DNA from: DSNY01 sp040752195
Lineage (GTDB): Bacteria > Pseudomonadota > Gammaproteobacteria > Burkholderiales > Burkholderiaceae_F
Assembly (NCBI GenBank): GCA_040752195.1
Contig: JBFMFC010000011.1
Location: 1 to 64,000 of the forward strand
Direction of reading: 5' to 3'
DNA: 64,000 nucleotides
Shown one piece after another: positions 43,498 to 52,324 of this stretch. Below the pieces are notes generated by a model. It ran no database searches, had not been told where the DNA came from, and saw only the letters and a list, made by a program, of their open reading frames with translations. The first letter of the stretch is position 1; each line of letters begins with the position of its first letter. The position numbers were made by a program, and so were the translations under genes.

Positions 43498-44195
43498 TGG
43501 ACAAGATCGCATCCGCCCTCGCCCTGCTGCAGCAGGCCACGCAACTGCAACCCGTCGCGTTCTCCACCAGCTTCGGCGCGGAAGACATGGTCGTGCTCGA
43601 CCTGATCCGCGCCCACGCGCTGCCGATCGAGATCTTCACGCTCGACACCGGGCGGCTGCCGGAGGAAACCTACCGGCTGATGCAGCGCGTCGAGGAGCGG
43701 TACGGCCACTGCTTCAAGACCTATTCCCCGGAGGCTTCCGCGGTGCAGGCGCTGGTCGAGCGCAACGGCGTCAACGGCTTCTATGCATCGGTGGACAAGC
43801 GCAAGGCGTGCTGCGCGGTCAGAAAGCTGGAACCGCTGGCACGCGCGCTCGCCGGCAGGCGCGCGTGGGTGACGGGGCTGCGCGCGCAGCAGTCGGTAAC
43901 CCGCAGCGATCTGACGCCGCGCGAATGGGACGCCCAGTGGCGTGTTGAGAAATTCAACCCGCTCGCCGACTGGACCGACGCCGACGTCTGGGACTACATC
44001 CGCAGCCGCGACGTGCCTTACAACGAGTTGCACGACCGCTTGTATCCCAGCATCGGCTGCGCGCCGTGCACGCGCGCTGTCGCACCCGGCGAGGACATCC
44101 GCGCCGGCCGCTGGTGGTGGGAGCATCCCGAGAGCAAGGAATGCGGTCTGCATGCCAGGAAGCCGCGAGCGATCCCGGTCAAGGAGATCGCATGA
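43497..44195 (+). CDS. cysH: CysH, assimilatory adenylylsulfate (APS) reductase
   Basis: The protein has 232 aa. The PP-loop-type site is VAFSTSFGAEDMVVLDL, and ECGLH near the C-terminus holds the catalytic Cys. Two extra cysteine pairs, ACCAVRK and CAPCTRAV, bind a [4Fe-4S] cluster, marking it as the APS-using type and not the cluster-free PAPS reductase of enterics. It reduces APS to sulfite with thioredoxin as donor. It starts at ATG 43497, within the DUF934 stop. Confidence 0.93.
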   Translation: MDKIASALALLQQATQLQPVAFSTSFGAEDMVVLDLIRAHALPIEIFTLDTGRLPEETYRLMQRVEERYGHCFKTYSPEASAVQALVERNGVNGFYASVDKRKACCAVRKLEPLARALAGRRAWVTGLRAQQSVTRSDLTPREWDAQWRVEKFNPLADWTDADVWDYIRSRDVPYNELHDRLYPSIGCAPCTRAVAPGEDIRAGRWWWEHPESKECGLHARKPRAIPVKEIA

Positions 44196-45106
44196 GCCTC
44201 GTCGTCCGACGCACGCTGACGCATCTCGAGTGGCTCGAAGCGGAGGCGATCCACATCCTGCGCGAGGTCGCCGGGCAGGCGGCCAACCCGGTGCTGCTGT
44301 TCTCCGGCGGCAAGGATTCGATCGTGCTGCTGCATCTGGCGACCAAGGCGTTTCGCCCGGCGCGCTTTCCGTTCCCGCTGCTGCACATCGACACCGACCA
44401 CAACTTCCCTGAGGTGGTCGAATTCCGCGACCGCCGCGCCGCCGAACTCGGCGAGCGGCTGATCGTGCGCAGCGTCGCCGACTCCATCTATGCCGGCCGC
44501 GTGGCGCTGCGTTCGCCCGACGAATCCCGCAACAAGCACCAGAGCGTGACGCTGCTCGACGCGATCGCCGAGTTCGGCTTCGACGCCGCGATCGGCGGCG
44601 CGCGCCGCGACGAAGAGAAAGCGCGCGCCAAGGAGCGGGTGTTCTCCTTCCGCGACGAATGGGGCCAGTGGGACCCGAAGAACCAGCGGCCGGAGCTGTG
44701 GAACCTCTACAACGCGCGTGTGGCCCGCGGCGAGCACGTGCGCGTGTTTCCGATCTCCAACTGGACCGAGCTGGACGTGTGGCAGTACATCGCGCGCGAA
44801 CGGTTGGCGGTGCCGAGCATCTACTTCGCGCACAGGCGGCCGATCGTGCGCCGCAACGGCGCGCTGGTGCCGGTCACGGCACTGACGCCGGCGCGGCCCG
44901 GCGAGACGGTGGAGGAGATATCGGTGCGCTTTCGCACGGTGGGCGACATCACCTGCACCTGCCCGGTGGCCTCCACCGCCGTTACCTACGAGGAGATCGT
45001 CGCGGAGACGGTGAGCGCCACGCTGACCGAACGCGGCGCCACGCGCATGGACGATCAGACCTCCGAAGCGTCGATGGAACAACGCAAGCGCGAGGGGTAT
45101 TTCTGA
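44192..45106 (+). CDS. cysD: CysD, sulfate adenylyltransferase subunit 2
   Basis: The protein has 304 aa. The PP-loop is LLFSGGKDSIVLLHLA (about residues 36-50), followed by HIDTDHNFPEVVEFRD and GGARRDEEKARAKERVFS. It catalyses formation of APS from ATP and sulfate with the GTPase CysN. It overlaps cysH by ATGA and shares one base with cysN. Confidence 0.95.
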   Translation: MSLVVRRTLTHLEWLEAEAIHILREVAGQAANPVLLFSGGKDSIVLLHLATKAFRPARFPFPLLHIDTDHNFPEVVEFRDRRAAELGERLIVRSVADSIYAGRVALRSPDESRNKHQSVTLLDAIAEFGFDAAIGGARRDEEKARAKERVFSFRDEWGQWDPKNQRPELWNLYNARVARGEHVRVFPISNWTELDVWQYIARERLAVPSIYFAHRRPIVRRNGALVPVTALTPARPGETVEEISVRFRTVGDITCTCPVASTAVTYEEIVAETVSATLTERGATRMDDQTSEASMEQRKREGYF

Positions 45107-46386
45107 TGAAACGCGATGACATCCCCGAACTGCAGGTCGAAGACCGCGGCGTGCTGCGCTTTCTGACCTGCGGCAGCGTGGACGACGGCAAGAGCACGCT
45201 GATCGGGCGCCTGCTGTACGACACCAAGGCGTTGCTGGCCGATACGCTGGCCGCGCTCGAGAAGACGTCCGCCAGGCGCGGCCTGCCGGCGATCGACCTG
45301 TCGCTCGCGACCGACGGCCTGGTCGCCGAGCGCGAGCAGGGCATCACGATCGACGTCGCGTACCGCTACTTCGCCACCGCGCGGCGCAAGTTCATCATCG
45401 CCGATGCCCCCGGCCACGAGCAGTACACGCGCAACATGGTCACGGCCGCGTCCACTGCCGACGCGGCAGTGCTGCTGGTCGATGCGCGCAAAGGCATCCT
45501 GTCGCAGACCAAACGGCACGCGACGATCGCGGCGCTGCTCGGCATCCGCCAGTTGATCGTGGCGGTGAACAAGATTGATCTGGTGGACTTCTCGCAGCAG
45601 AAGTTCGATTCGATCCGCGTCGACTTCGCCGCCTGGCTGGCGCAACACGCCGCGCCGGCCGCGGACGTGCGCTACCTGCCGCTTTCGGCCTTGGCGGGCG
45701 ACAACGTCGTCGAGCCGAGCGAACGCACGCCGTGGTACGGCGGCCCGACGCTCGTGCAACTGCTGGAGGCCACGCCCGCCGGGCAGCTGGACACCGAGGC
45801 GCCCCTGCGGCTGCCGGTGCAATGGGTGTGCCGACCTTCCGGCTCCGAGTTCCGCGGCTACGCCGGGCGCATCGAATCCGGGTCGCTCGCGGTCGGCGAC
45901 GCGGTCGTCGTGCTGCCGAGCGGCCAACGCTCGCGCGTGGCGCGCATCGCGCTCGGCGAGACCGAGCTGCAGAGCGCCGTTGCCGGTCAGTCGGTGATGG
46001 TGTCGCTCGCCGACGAACGCGACGTCTCGCGCGGCGACATGCTGGTGCGCGCGGACGAACCTCAACCGGCGCCGCGGTGCCAGTTCACCGCGACCGTGTG
46101 CTGGCTGACGGCGACACCGCTCGCGCCCGCGCGCAGCTACGTGCTGGCGCACACGACGCGCAGCGTGAAAGCGCGCGTAACGGGTGTGGACGCGCGGCTC
46201 GACATCCACACGCTCGCCTGGCGCGCGGACGGCGATGCGGTCGCGCTGAACGACATCGTGCGCGTGCGGTTCAGAACGCAGCAGCCGCTCGCGGCGGACA
46301 GCTATCGCGCCAACCGCAACACCGGCAGCTTCATCCTGATCGACGAGGCGACCAACGACACGGTCGCCGCAGGGCTGATCGACTGA
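45106..46386 (+). CDS. cysN: CysN, sulfate adenylyltransferase subunit 1 (GTPase)
   Basis: The protein has 426 aa. EF-Tu-like G motifs are GSVDDGKST (P-loop), EREQGITIDVAYRYF (switch I), DAPGHEQYTRNM (G3) and NKIDLVD (G4), followed by two beta-barrels. The length shows it is CysN alone, without the fused CysC APS kinase domain; no cysC is in the window. GTP hydrolysis drives APS synthesis by CysD. The ferredoxin-NADP reductase gene starts 4 bp after its stop. Confidence 0.95.
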   Translation: MKRDDIPELQVEDRGVLRFLTCGSVDDGKSTLIGRLLYDTKALLADTLAALEKTSARRGLPAIDLSLATDGLVAEREQGITIDVAYRYFATARRKFIIADAPGHEQYTRNMVTAASTADAAVLLVDARKGILSQTKRHATIAALLGIRQLIVAVNKIDLVDFSQQKFDSIRVDFAAWLAQHAAPAADVRYLPLSALAGDNVVEPSERTPWYGGPTLVQLLEATPAGQLDTEAPLRLPVQWVCRPSGSEFRGYAGRIESGSLAVGDAVVVLPSGQRSRVARIALGETELQSAVAGQSVMVSLADERDVSRGDMLVRADEPQPAPRCQFTATVCWLTATPLAPARSYVLAHTTRSVKARVTGVDARLDIHTLAWRADGDAVALNDIVRVRFRTQQPLAADSYRANRNTGSFILIDEATNDTVAAGLID

Positions 46387-46390
46387 ACGA

Positions 46391-47242
46391 ATGGACGGCC
46401 ATCTCGCAACGCCGGTCGCTGCGGCCAGGAAAAAGATCCCCGGCGAGCTGCCGGCGGAGAAGTACACGCGACAGAAGATCACCTGGATCAAGCGCTGGAC
46501 CGACCATCTGTTCTCGTTTCGCATCACGCGCGACCGCGGCTTCCGCTTCAAGCCGGGGCAGTTCGCGCGTCTGGGTGTGTATCGCGACGACGGCCACAAG
46601 GGGTCGCGCTACGTGTGGCGCGCGTATTCGATCGTCTCCGCCGACTACGACGAGTTTCTCGAGTTCTATTCGATCGTCGTTCCCGACGGCGACTTCACGA
46701 CCAGGCTCGCCGCGCTGCGAGAGGGCGACGAGCTGCTGATCGAGAAACAGGCGTACGGCTTTCTGACGCTCGACCGCTTCGAAGGCGGGCGCGATCTGTG
46801 GCTGCTTTCGTCCGGCACCGGCATCGCGCCGTTCATCTCGATCCTGTACGACCTCGACGCGTGGCACAGCTACCAGCGGCTGATTCTCGTGCACTCGGTA
46901 CGGCATGCCAACGAACTGGCGTATCGCGATACGGTGGCGGCGTTTCGCACGCACGAGGTGTTCGGCGAGCAGTTGGCCGCCGATCCCGGCAGGCTCGTGT
47001 ACGTGCCGATCGTCACGCGCGAGCGCGTCGACGGGCTGCTCGACGCGCGCATCCCGGCGCTGCTCGCCAGCGGGGCGCTGGAGGCGCGCGCCGGCGTCAA
47101 GCTCGATCCCGAGCGCAGCCGCGTCATGATCTGCGGCAATCCCGAGATGGTCGACGACATCCGCCATCACCTGCAGCGCGCGGGCTACCGCGTCTCCCGC
47201 CGCGGCGAGCCGGCGCAGATGGCGGTGGAGAACTACTGGTGA
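46391..47242 (+). CDS. fpr: Ferredoxin-NADP reductase (Fpr)
   Basis: The protein has 283 aa. The FAD site is WRAYSIVSAD, the NADPH-binding fold starts at LWLLSSGTGIAPFISIL, and RVMICGNPEMVDDI is typical. The chain ends AVENYW, with the C-terminal Trp of the E. coli-type bacterial FPR subclass. It exchanges electrons between NADPH and ferredoxin or flavodoxin. Being the last gene of the cys operon, it is the best candidate donor route to CysI; oxidative-stress roles are also known for the family. Confidence 0.9.
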   Translation: MDGHLATPVAAARKKIPGELPAEKYTRQKITWIKRWTDHLFSFRITRDRGFRFKPGQFARLGVYRDDGHKGSRYVWRAYSIVSADYDEFLEFYSIVVPDGDFTTRLAALREGDELLIEKQAYGFLTLDRFEGGRDLWLLSSGTGIAPFISILYDLDAWHSYQRLILVHSVRHANELAYRDTVAAFRTHEVFGEQLAADPGRLVYVPIVTRERVDGLLDARIPALLASGALEARAGVKLDPERSRVMICGNPEMVDDIRHHLQRAGYRVSRRGEPAQMAVENYW

Positions 47243-47264
47243 GCGCCGCGGGCGAACCGCAGGC

Positions 47265-47543
47265 TCACTTCGGCTGCGACTGCAGCTGAGCCAGCTCGGA
47301 CTGCAGGCGCAGCGACTCGCCTTCGAGCTGCTGCTGCCGCAGCCGCAGCCGCTCGATCGCGGCCTGCAGGTCGCGCAGCTCGCGCTCGACGCGCGCGCGC
47401 TCGTGCGCGTTGCGCGCCAGCTCCGAACGCACGCGCGCGATCTGCGCTTGAACTGCCGCCGGCTCCGGCGCGCCCGGCGCGCGCTGCGCGCCGGCCGCCG
47501 CCGGCAAAGCCAGCGCGAGCAGCACGGCGGCGCGAACGCTCAT
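47265..47543 (-). CDS. Small secreted coiled-coil protein
   Basis: The protein has 92 aa. A cleavable signal (MSVRAAVLLALALPAAAGA) is followed by a near-continuous heptad helix (about residues 32-90: IARVRSELARNAHERARVERELRDLQ and RLRLRQQQLEGESLRLQSELAQLQ). It is probably periplasmic, as a structural or dimerising coiled coil. No family is recognised. It lies 10 bp after the ornithine-cyclodeaminase-like gene on the same strand and converges with fpr. Confidence 0.7.
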   Translation of the reverse strand: MSVRAAVLLALALPAAAGAQRAPGAPEPAAVQAQIARVRSELARNAHERARVERELRDLQAAIERLRLRQQQLEGESLRLQSELAQLQSQPK

Positions 47544-47553
47544 CGCGACCGCC

Positions 47554-48474
47554 TCACTGCGCGCGCTGCCAGACGAGCTGTGCGAGCGCGACGTCCTCCA
47601 GTCCGACGCCGACCGACTTGTAAACGACGATGTCGTTCGCCTTGCGTTCGTACTTGGCGCCGTGAACGAGCAGCTTGCCCAGCTCGACGACACGCGCCGG
47701 GTCGATCACGCCGGCTGCGGCGCGCGCGAACTCGCCCGCCTCGGCCTGCGCCGCCGGCAGCCATTCGACGACGATCAGATCGGCGCGCGCGAGCAACGCG
47801 TCATCGAGCTCGCGCGCCTGCGGCTTGCTCGAACCGATCGCGGCGACGAACGCGCCGCGGCGCACGAGCGCGCCGTCGAACAGCGGCTCGACCGCGCGTG
47901 TGCAGGTGGCGATGACGTCGGCCTCGCGCGCGGCGGTCGCGGCGTCGACCGCGTTCGCCTGCACGCCGAACTCGGTTGCGATCCAGTGCGCGAGGTCGGG
48001 CGCGCCTGCGCGGCCGGCGACCAGCACGCGCTCGAACGGATGCGAAAGCAGGAAGGCTTCGGCGTGCGCGCGCGCCTGCACGCCGGTGCCGAAAATCGCC
48101 AGCGTCTGCGCGTCGCGCCGCGCCAGCGCGCGCATCGCCACCGCGCTGGCGGCGGCCGTTCGAAAGCGCGTGATCTCGTTGGCCTCGATCGCGGCGAGCG
48201 GCTCGCCGGTCACCGCGGAGAACAGCACGATCACGAAGGAAAAGCGCCCCTGGACGGTCGAATAGACCTTGGCGCCGGCAACGCCGCTCGCCGGCAGCGA
48301 CGCGCCCATCGTCGAGATCGTCGCCGTCTGCTGATTGTGCTCGGCGCTGGCGCGCACGCGGGGCGCGATCGCGCCGGCGCCGTTGCCGAACTGCTCGAAC
48401 GCCGCCGTCATCGCGAAGATCGCTTCGCGCATCGTGACGAGCGCGGCGACTTCTTCGTCCGTGATCAGGCGCAT
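47554..48474 (-). CDS. Ornithine cyclodeaminase / mu-crystallin family enzyme
   Basis: The protein has 306 aa. The NAD(P)-binding site is TLAIFGTGVQARAHAEAFL (about 125-143), and the substrate-domain segments KVYSTVQGRFSFVIVLFSAVTGEPLAAIEANEITRFRTAA and VEWLPAAQAEAGEFA are typical. The family includes ornithine cyclodeaminase, alanine dehydrogenase and ketimine reductases, and the exact substrate cannot be fixed. It is downstream of the TAXI-TRAP transporter genes by 54 bp, so it may act on the imported compound. Confidence 0.85.
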   Translation of the reverse strand: MRLITDEEVAALVTMREAIFAMTAAFEQFGNGAGAIAPRVRASAEHNQQTATISTMGASLPASGVAGAKVYSTVQGRFSFVIVLFSAVTGEPLAAIEANEITRFRTAAASAVAMRALARRDAQTLAIFGTGVQARAHAEAFLLSHPFERVLVAGRAGAPDLAHWIATEFGVQANAVDAATAAREADVIATCTRAVEPLFDGALVRRGAFVAAIGSSKPQARELDDALLARADLIVVEWLPAAQAEAGEFARAAAGVIDPARVVELGKLLVHGAKYERKANDIVVYKSVGVGLEDVALAQLVWQRAQ

Positions 48475-48528
48475 CGGCGAACCCTCCGCTGCGCGCAGGA
48501 TAGCGCGCGTTCGACCGCGCCAAGGCGG

Positions 48529-51156
48529 CTACGCGGCCGCCGGCGTCGCTGCGCGCCGCATCCGCAGCCCTTGCATCCACCAGACCAGCGCCGCAAGCAG
48601 CAGTCCCGGGATATAGAACCAGTGCGCGCTGATGCGGTCGGTCGGCACCTTGACGGCGACGATCTCGAATCCCGGTTCGATGCGTGCTTTGGCCGCCGTG
48701 CTGCCGAAGCGCACGTGGGTGACCTGCAGCGTCTCGCCGGCGCCGGATATGGTGACGCCCGCCTCGGCGAGGCGCTTGCGCGCGGCCGCGAGCGGGTTCG
48801 GATCGTCGCCGCGCGGACCCATGCGCAGCGCGACGGTCTTGTTGCGCTCCTCGCCCTCGAGTGTCTGCCCGGCGATCACGAACACCAGCCGGTCGCCCTC
48901 GTCGAGCCGCGCGGCGACCTCGTACAGCTTCGAGGCCGGCGCATCGGTGTACTCGGGTGCGATGCGGTCGGCGAACCAGTCCGGGCGGAACAGCGCGAAG
49001 GTCGCCGCCAGCAGCAGCAGCACCTCCCACCAGCGGCAGCGGATGCGGAACCAGCGCATCGTCGCCGCCGCGAACAGCAGCGACGCCACGGTGGAGGCGA
49101 ACGCGACCAGCAGCGCCTCGCCCCAGCCGTGCACATCGATCAGCAGCAGCGCCGGATTGAAGATCCAGATGAACGGCAGCACGACGGTGCGCAGCGCGTA
49201 CACCGATCCCTGGATGCCGACCGCGATCGGGTCTTCCTTCGCGATCGCCGCGCCGGCGAACGTCGCCAGCCCCACCGGCGGCGTGATATCGCCCATGATC
49301 CCGTAGTAGAAGACGAACAGGTGCACGGCGACGAGCGGGATGACGATGCCCGACTGCGCGCCGAGCTCGACGATCACCGGCGCCATCAGCGTGGCGACCA
49401 GGATGTAGTTGGCGGTGGTCGGCACGCCCAGCCCGAGCACGAGGCAGACGAACGCGGTGAACAGCAGCATCGCGAGCACGTTGCCGTGCGAGACGAACTC
49501 GACGAAGTCGGTCATGCGCAGCCCGAGCCCGGTCAGCGTGATGCTGCCCACGATGATGCCGGCGCAGCCGGTGGCCACCGCGATGCCGATCATGTTGCGC
49601 GCGCCCTCGTTGCAGCCGTGGACGATGTCGCGCAGCCCGGCCGCGAACTGCGCGCCGGCGTCGCCGCTGCGGCGGAACGCGGCGATCAGCGGCCGTTGGC
49701 TCGCCATCATCAGCAGCTGCGCCAGCACGCCGTAAAAGGCCGACAGCCCGGGCGACAACTCCTCGACCATCAGGCACCAGATCAGCACACCGATCGGGAT
49801 CAGGAAGTGCAGGCCCGCCTTGACCGTCGGCCAGGTCGGCGGCAGCACCGGGTTGCTGACGTCGATCTCGGCGGGCAGGTCGGGCTGCGCGGCCGCGACC
49901 CGTACGCTGTAGACGTACAGCAGCGTCAGCAGCACGCCGAGCACGTACGGCGCGGCATCGCCGAAGGCGAGCTTCGCTCCGAACGCGACGTAGTAGATCG
50001 CGGCGCAGGCGATCAGCGTGCCGGAGATGCCCAGCCCCCAGGCGACGACGCGATCGCGCATCGTGCGGTCGCGCTCGCGTGCGGCGGGCTGGATGCCGAG
50101 CTTCACCGCCTCGAGATGCACGATGTAGAAGAGCGCGATGTAGCTGATCACCGCCGGGATGAACGCGTGCTTGACGATGTCCGAATAGGGGATGCCCACG
50201 TACTCGACCATCAGGAATGCCGCCGCGCCCATCACGGGCGGCATGATCTGGCCGTTGACCGACGACGAGGTTTCGATCGCCGCCGCCTTGACGCCGCCAT
50301 AGCCGGCGCGCTTCATCAGCGGAATCGTGAAGATGCCGCCCGAGACGACGTTGCTGACCGACGAGCCGGAGATCAGGCCGTTCAACGCCGACGACACGAC
50401 CGCGACCTTGGCCGGTCCGCCGCGCAGGTGGCCGAGCAGCGCGAAGCTCACCTGCATCATGTAGTTGCCGCCGCCAGCGCGGTCGAGCAGCGTGCCGAAC
50501 AGCACGAACACGAAGATGAAGCTCACCGACACGCCGAGCGCGATGCCGAACACGCCCTCGGTCACCATCCACATGTGCGACACCACGCGCGGGATCGACG
50601 CGCCTTTGTGCGCGATCACGTCGGGCAGGTACGGCCCGGCCATCACATAGGCCAGGAAGATCACGGCCAGCATCGCCATCGGCAGACCGACCGCGCGCCG
50701 GGTGGCCTCGAGCAGCAGCAGGATGCCGGCGATCCCGACCGCCACGTCGAGCGCCGTCGGATTGCCCGGCCGCAGCGCCAGCTCGCGGTAGAAGACGATC
50801 AGGTACAGCGCGGTGAAGGCACCGACGATCGCGAAGACCCAGTCGAGCACCGGCACGCGGTCGCGCGGCGAGCTGCGCAGCGCAGGAAACGCGAGGAAGG
50901 CCAGCAGCAGCGCGGTCGCCAGATGGATCGAACGCGCCTCGGTGTCGTTGAACACGCCCCAGCCCAGCGCGAACGGCAACGGCGACGCGTACCACAGCTG
51001 GAACGCGACCCACGCCAGACCGATCGCCGTCATCACCGCGCCGATCGCGGTGCGGCCGCCGAGGTCCGCGTCCTTGGCGATTCTCAGCACGTCGGGGCGC
51101 TCGCCGAGCTGCAGCTCGGCGGTCGGCCCCAGGTCTTTTCCGATCTTGTCGTGCAC
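48529..51156 (-). CDS. TRAP transporter fused permease (4TM + 12TM) of TAXI type
   Basis: The protein has 875 aa and many hydrophobic helices. The small and large TRAP membrane subunits are fused. The DctM-like core is evident in LNGLISGSSVSNVVSGGIFTIPLMKRAGYGGVKAAAIE and PPVMGAAAFLMVEYVGIPY, and again in LGVPTTANYILVATLMAPVI. The C-terminal 170 residues form a mostly soluble DUF3394-type domain with a final membrane helix. With the TAXI receptor it should import an organic acid or amino acid by ion symport. ATG 51156 follows a strong hairpin in the intergenic gap. Confidence 0.93.
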   Translation of the reverse strand: MHDKIGKDLGPTAELQLGERPDVLRIAKDADLGGRTAIGAVMTAIGLAWVAFQLWYASPLPFALGWGVFNDTEARSIHLATALLLAFLAFPALRSSPRDRVPVLDWVFAIVGAFTALYLIVFYRELALRPGNPTALDVAVGIAGILLLLEATRRAVGLPMAMLAVIFLAYVMAGPYLPDVIAHKGASIPRVVSHMWMVTEGVFGIALGVSVSFIFVFVLFGTLLDRAGGGNYMMQVSFALLGHLRGGPAKVAVVSSALNGLISGSSVSNVVSGGIFTIPLMKRAGYGGVKAAAIETSSSVNGQIMPPVMGAAAFLMVEYVGIPYSDIVKHAFIPAVISYIALFYIVHLEAVKLGIQPAARERDRTMRDRVVAWGLGISGTLIACAAIYYVAFGAKLAFGDAAPYVLGVLLTLLYVYSVRVAAAQPDLPAEIDVSNPVLPPTWPTVKAGLHFLIPIGVLIWCLMVEELSPGLSAFYGVLAQLLMMASQRPLIAAFRRSGDAGAQFAAGLRDIVHGCNEGARNMIGIAVATGCAGIIVGSITLTGLGLRMTDFVEFVSHGNVLAMLLFTAFVCLVLGLGVPTTANYILVATLMAPVIVELGAQSGIVIPLVAVHLFVFYYGIMGDITPPVGLATFAGAAIAKEDPIAVGIQGSVYALRTVVLPFIWIFNPALLLIDVHGWGEALLVAFASTVASLLFAAATMRWFRIRCRWWEVLLLLAATFALFRPDWFADRIAPEYTDAPASKLYEVAARLDEGDRLVFVIAGQTLEGEERNKTVALRMGPRGDDPNPLAAARKRLAEAGVTISGAGETLQVTHVRFGSTAAKARIEPGFEIVAVKVPTDRISAHWFYIPGLLLAALVWWMQGLRMRRAATPAAA

Positions 51157-51175
51157 GGCGCCCCTCGAAAAGAAG

Positions 51176-51201
51176 GACGGGCGGCTGTCTGGCCGCCCGT
51201 C
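51176..51201 (-). terminator. Hairpin between TAXI receptor and TRAP permease genes
   Basis: GACGGGCGGC (51176-51185) and GCCGCCCGTC (51192-51201) form a perfect 10-bp stem with a 6-nt loop. On the minus strand CTTCTTTTCG follows. It probably terminates part of the transcription after the receptor gene, or protects that mRNA, so that receptor is made in excess of permease. Confidence 0.6.
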
Positions 51202-51250
51202 GACTTCAAAGCCGCTCGATGCTCCGGGCGATGCCCGGCGCCGCGCGGCC

Positions 51251-52234
51251 CTATTTGACCCAGCCCTTCTCGCGGTAGTAGCGCAACGCGCCGTCGTGCA
51301 GCGGGGCCGACAGGCCGTTCTTGATCATGTCCTCGGGCTTGAGGTTGCCGAGCGCGGGGTGCAGCTTCTTGAACTCGTCCAGGTTGTCGAACACCGTCTT
51401 GACGACCGTGTAGACGATGTCGGCGGGCACTTTGGCGGAACTCACCACCGTCGCCTGGACGCCGTAGGTCGTCGTCGGCTGCGGGTTGTTCGGGTACATG
51501 CCGCCCGGGATCGTCGCCAGCGCGTAGTACGGCTTCTCCTTGACCAGCTTGTCGATCGCCGGGCCGGTCAACGAGACCAGCTTGGCACCGCAGATCGTCG
51601 TCGGGTCCTGGATGTTGGCCGACGGATGGCCGACCGCATAGAAAAAGCCGTCGATCTTGCCGTCGCACAGCGCCGGGCCGTGCTCGTCGGGGCGCAGCTC
51701 GGAAGCGAGGCCGAAGTCGCTCATCTTCCACCCCATCGCCGCCAGCAGCTCGTTCATCGACGCCAGCGTGCCGGACCCCGGGTTGCCGACGTTGAAGCGC
51801 TTGCCTTTGAAGTCCTCGAACTTCGTGATGTTCGCTTCCTTGCGAGCGACCACGGTGAAGGGTTCCGGATGCAGCGCGAACACGGCGCGCAGATCGCCGT
51901 AGGCGCCGTCCTTCTGGAACTGGCCGAGCCCCTTGGTCGCGTTGTACTGGACGTCGGACTGCGCCACGCCGAACTCGATCTCGCCCGACTTCAACAGGTT
52001 GACGTTGGCCACCGAGCCGCCGGTGGATTCGACCGAGCAGCGCAGCCCGTGCTTGGCACGGTCGCGATTGACCAGGCGGCAGATCGCGCCGCCGGCCGGG
52101 TAGTACACGCCGGTCACACCGCCGGTGCCGATGGTGATGAAGCGCTGCTGCGCGGCGGCCGTCTGCGGCAGCGAAGCGGCCGCGACGAAGACCGACGCGA
52201 GCGCGGCGCCGGCGAGCGAAAGCTTGAATCGCAT
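51251..52234 (-). CDS. TAXI-family TRAP transporter substrate-binding protein
   Basis: The protein has 327 aa. A signal peptide (MRFKLSLAGAALASVFVAAA, cleavage after AAAQ-like site near residue 28) precedes FITIGTGGVTGVYYPAGGAICRLVN, the diagnostic TAXI N-terminus, and SVESTGGSVANVNLLKSGEIEFGVAQSD. It binds the substrate in the periplasm and delivers it to the fused permease. Ligands known for TAXI proteins include glutamate and related acids, but specificity here is unknown. It lies between the aminotransferase and permease genes. Confidence 0.93.
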   Translation of the reverse strand: MRFKLSLAGAALASVFVAAASLPQTAAAQQRFITIGTGGVTGVYYPAGGAICRLVNRDRAKHGLRCSVESTGGSVANVNLLKSGEIEFGVAQSDVQYNATKGLGQFQKDGAYGDLRAVFALHPEPFTVVARKEANITKFEDFKGKRFNVGNPGSGTLASMNELLAAMGWKMSDFGLASELRPDEHGPALCDGKIDGFFYAVGHPSANIQDPTTICGAKLVSLTGPAIDKLVKEKPYYALATIPGGMYPNNPQPTTTYGVQATVVSSAKVPADIVYTVVKTVFDNLDEFKKLHPALGNLKPEDMIKNGLSAPLHDGALRYYREKGWVK

Positions 52235-52324
52235 GATGTCTCCTCGTTTCGGTTGTTGGAGCGATGCGCGAACTTACCGCCCGCGCCAGCCGCGCGCAAG
52301 CGACGGCACCGGTACAGGTGCGAA

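Noticed and set aside
47662..51258. 1198-codon plus-strand frame opposite the TRAP permease and OCD genes
   Set aside because: Extremely rich in His, Arg, Gln and Asp, as expected from reading hydrophobic membrane-protein codons backwards.
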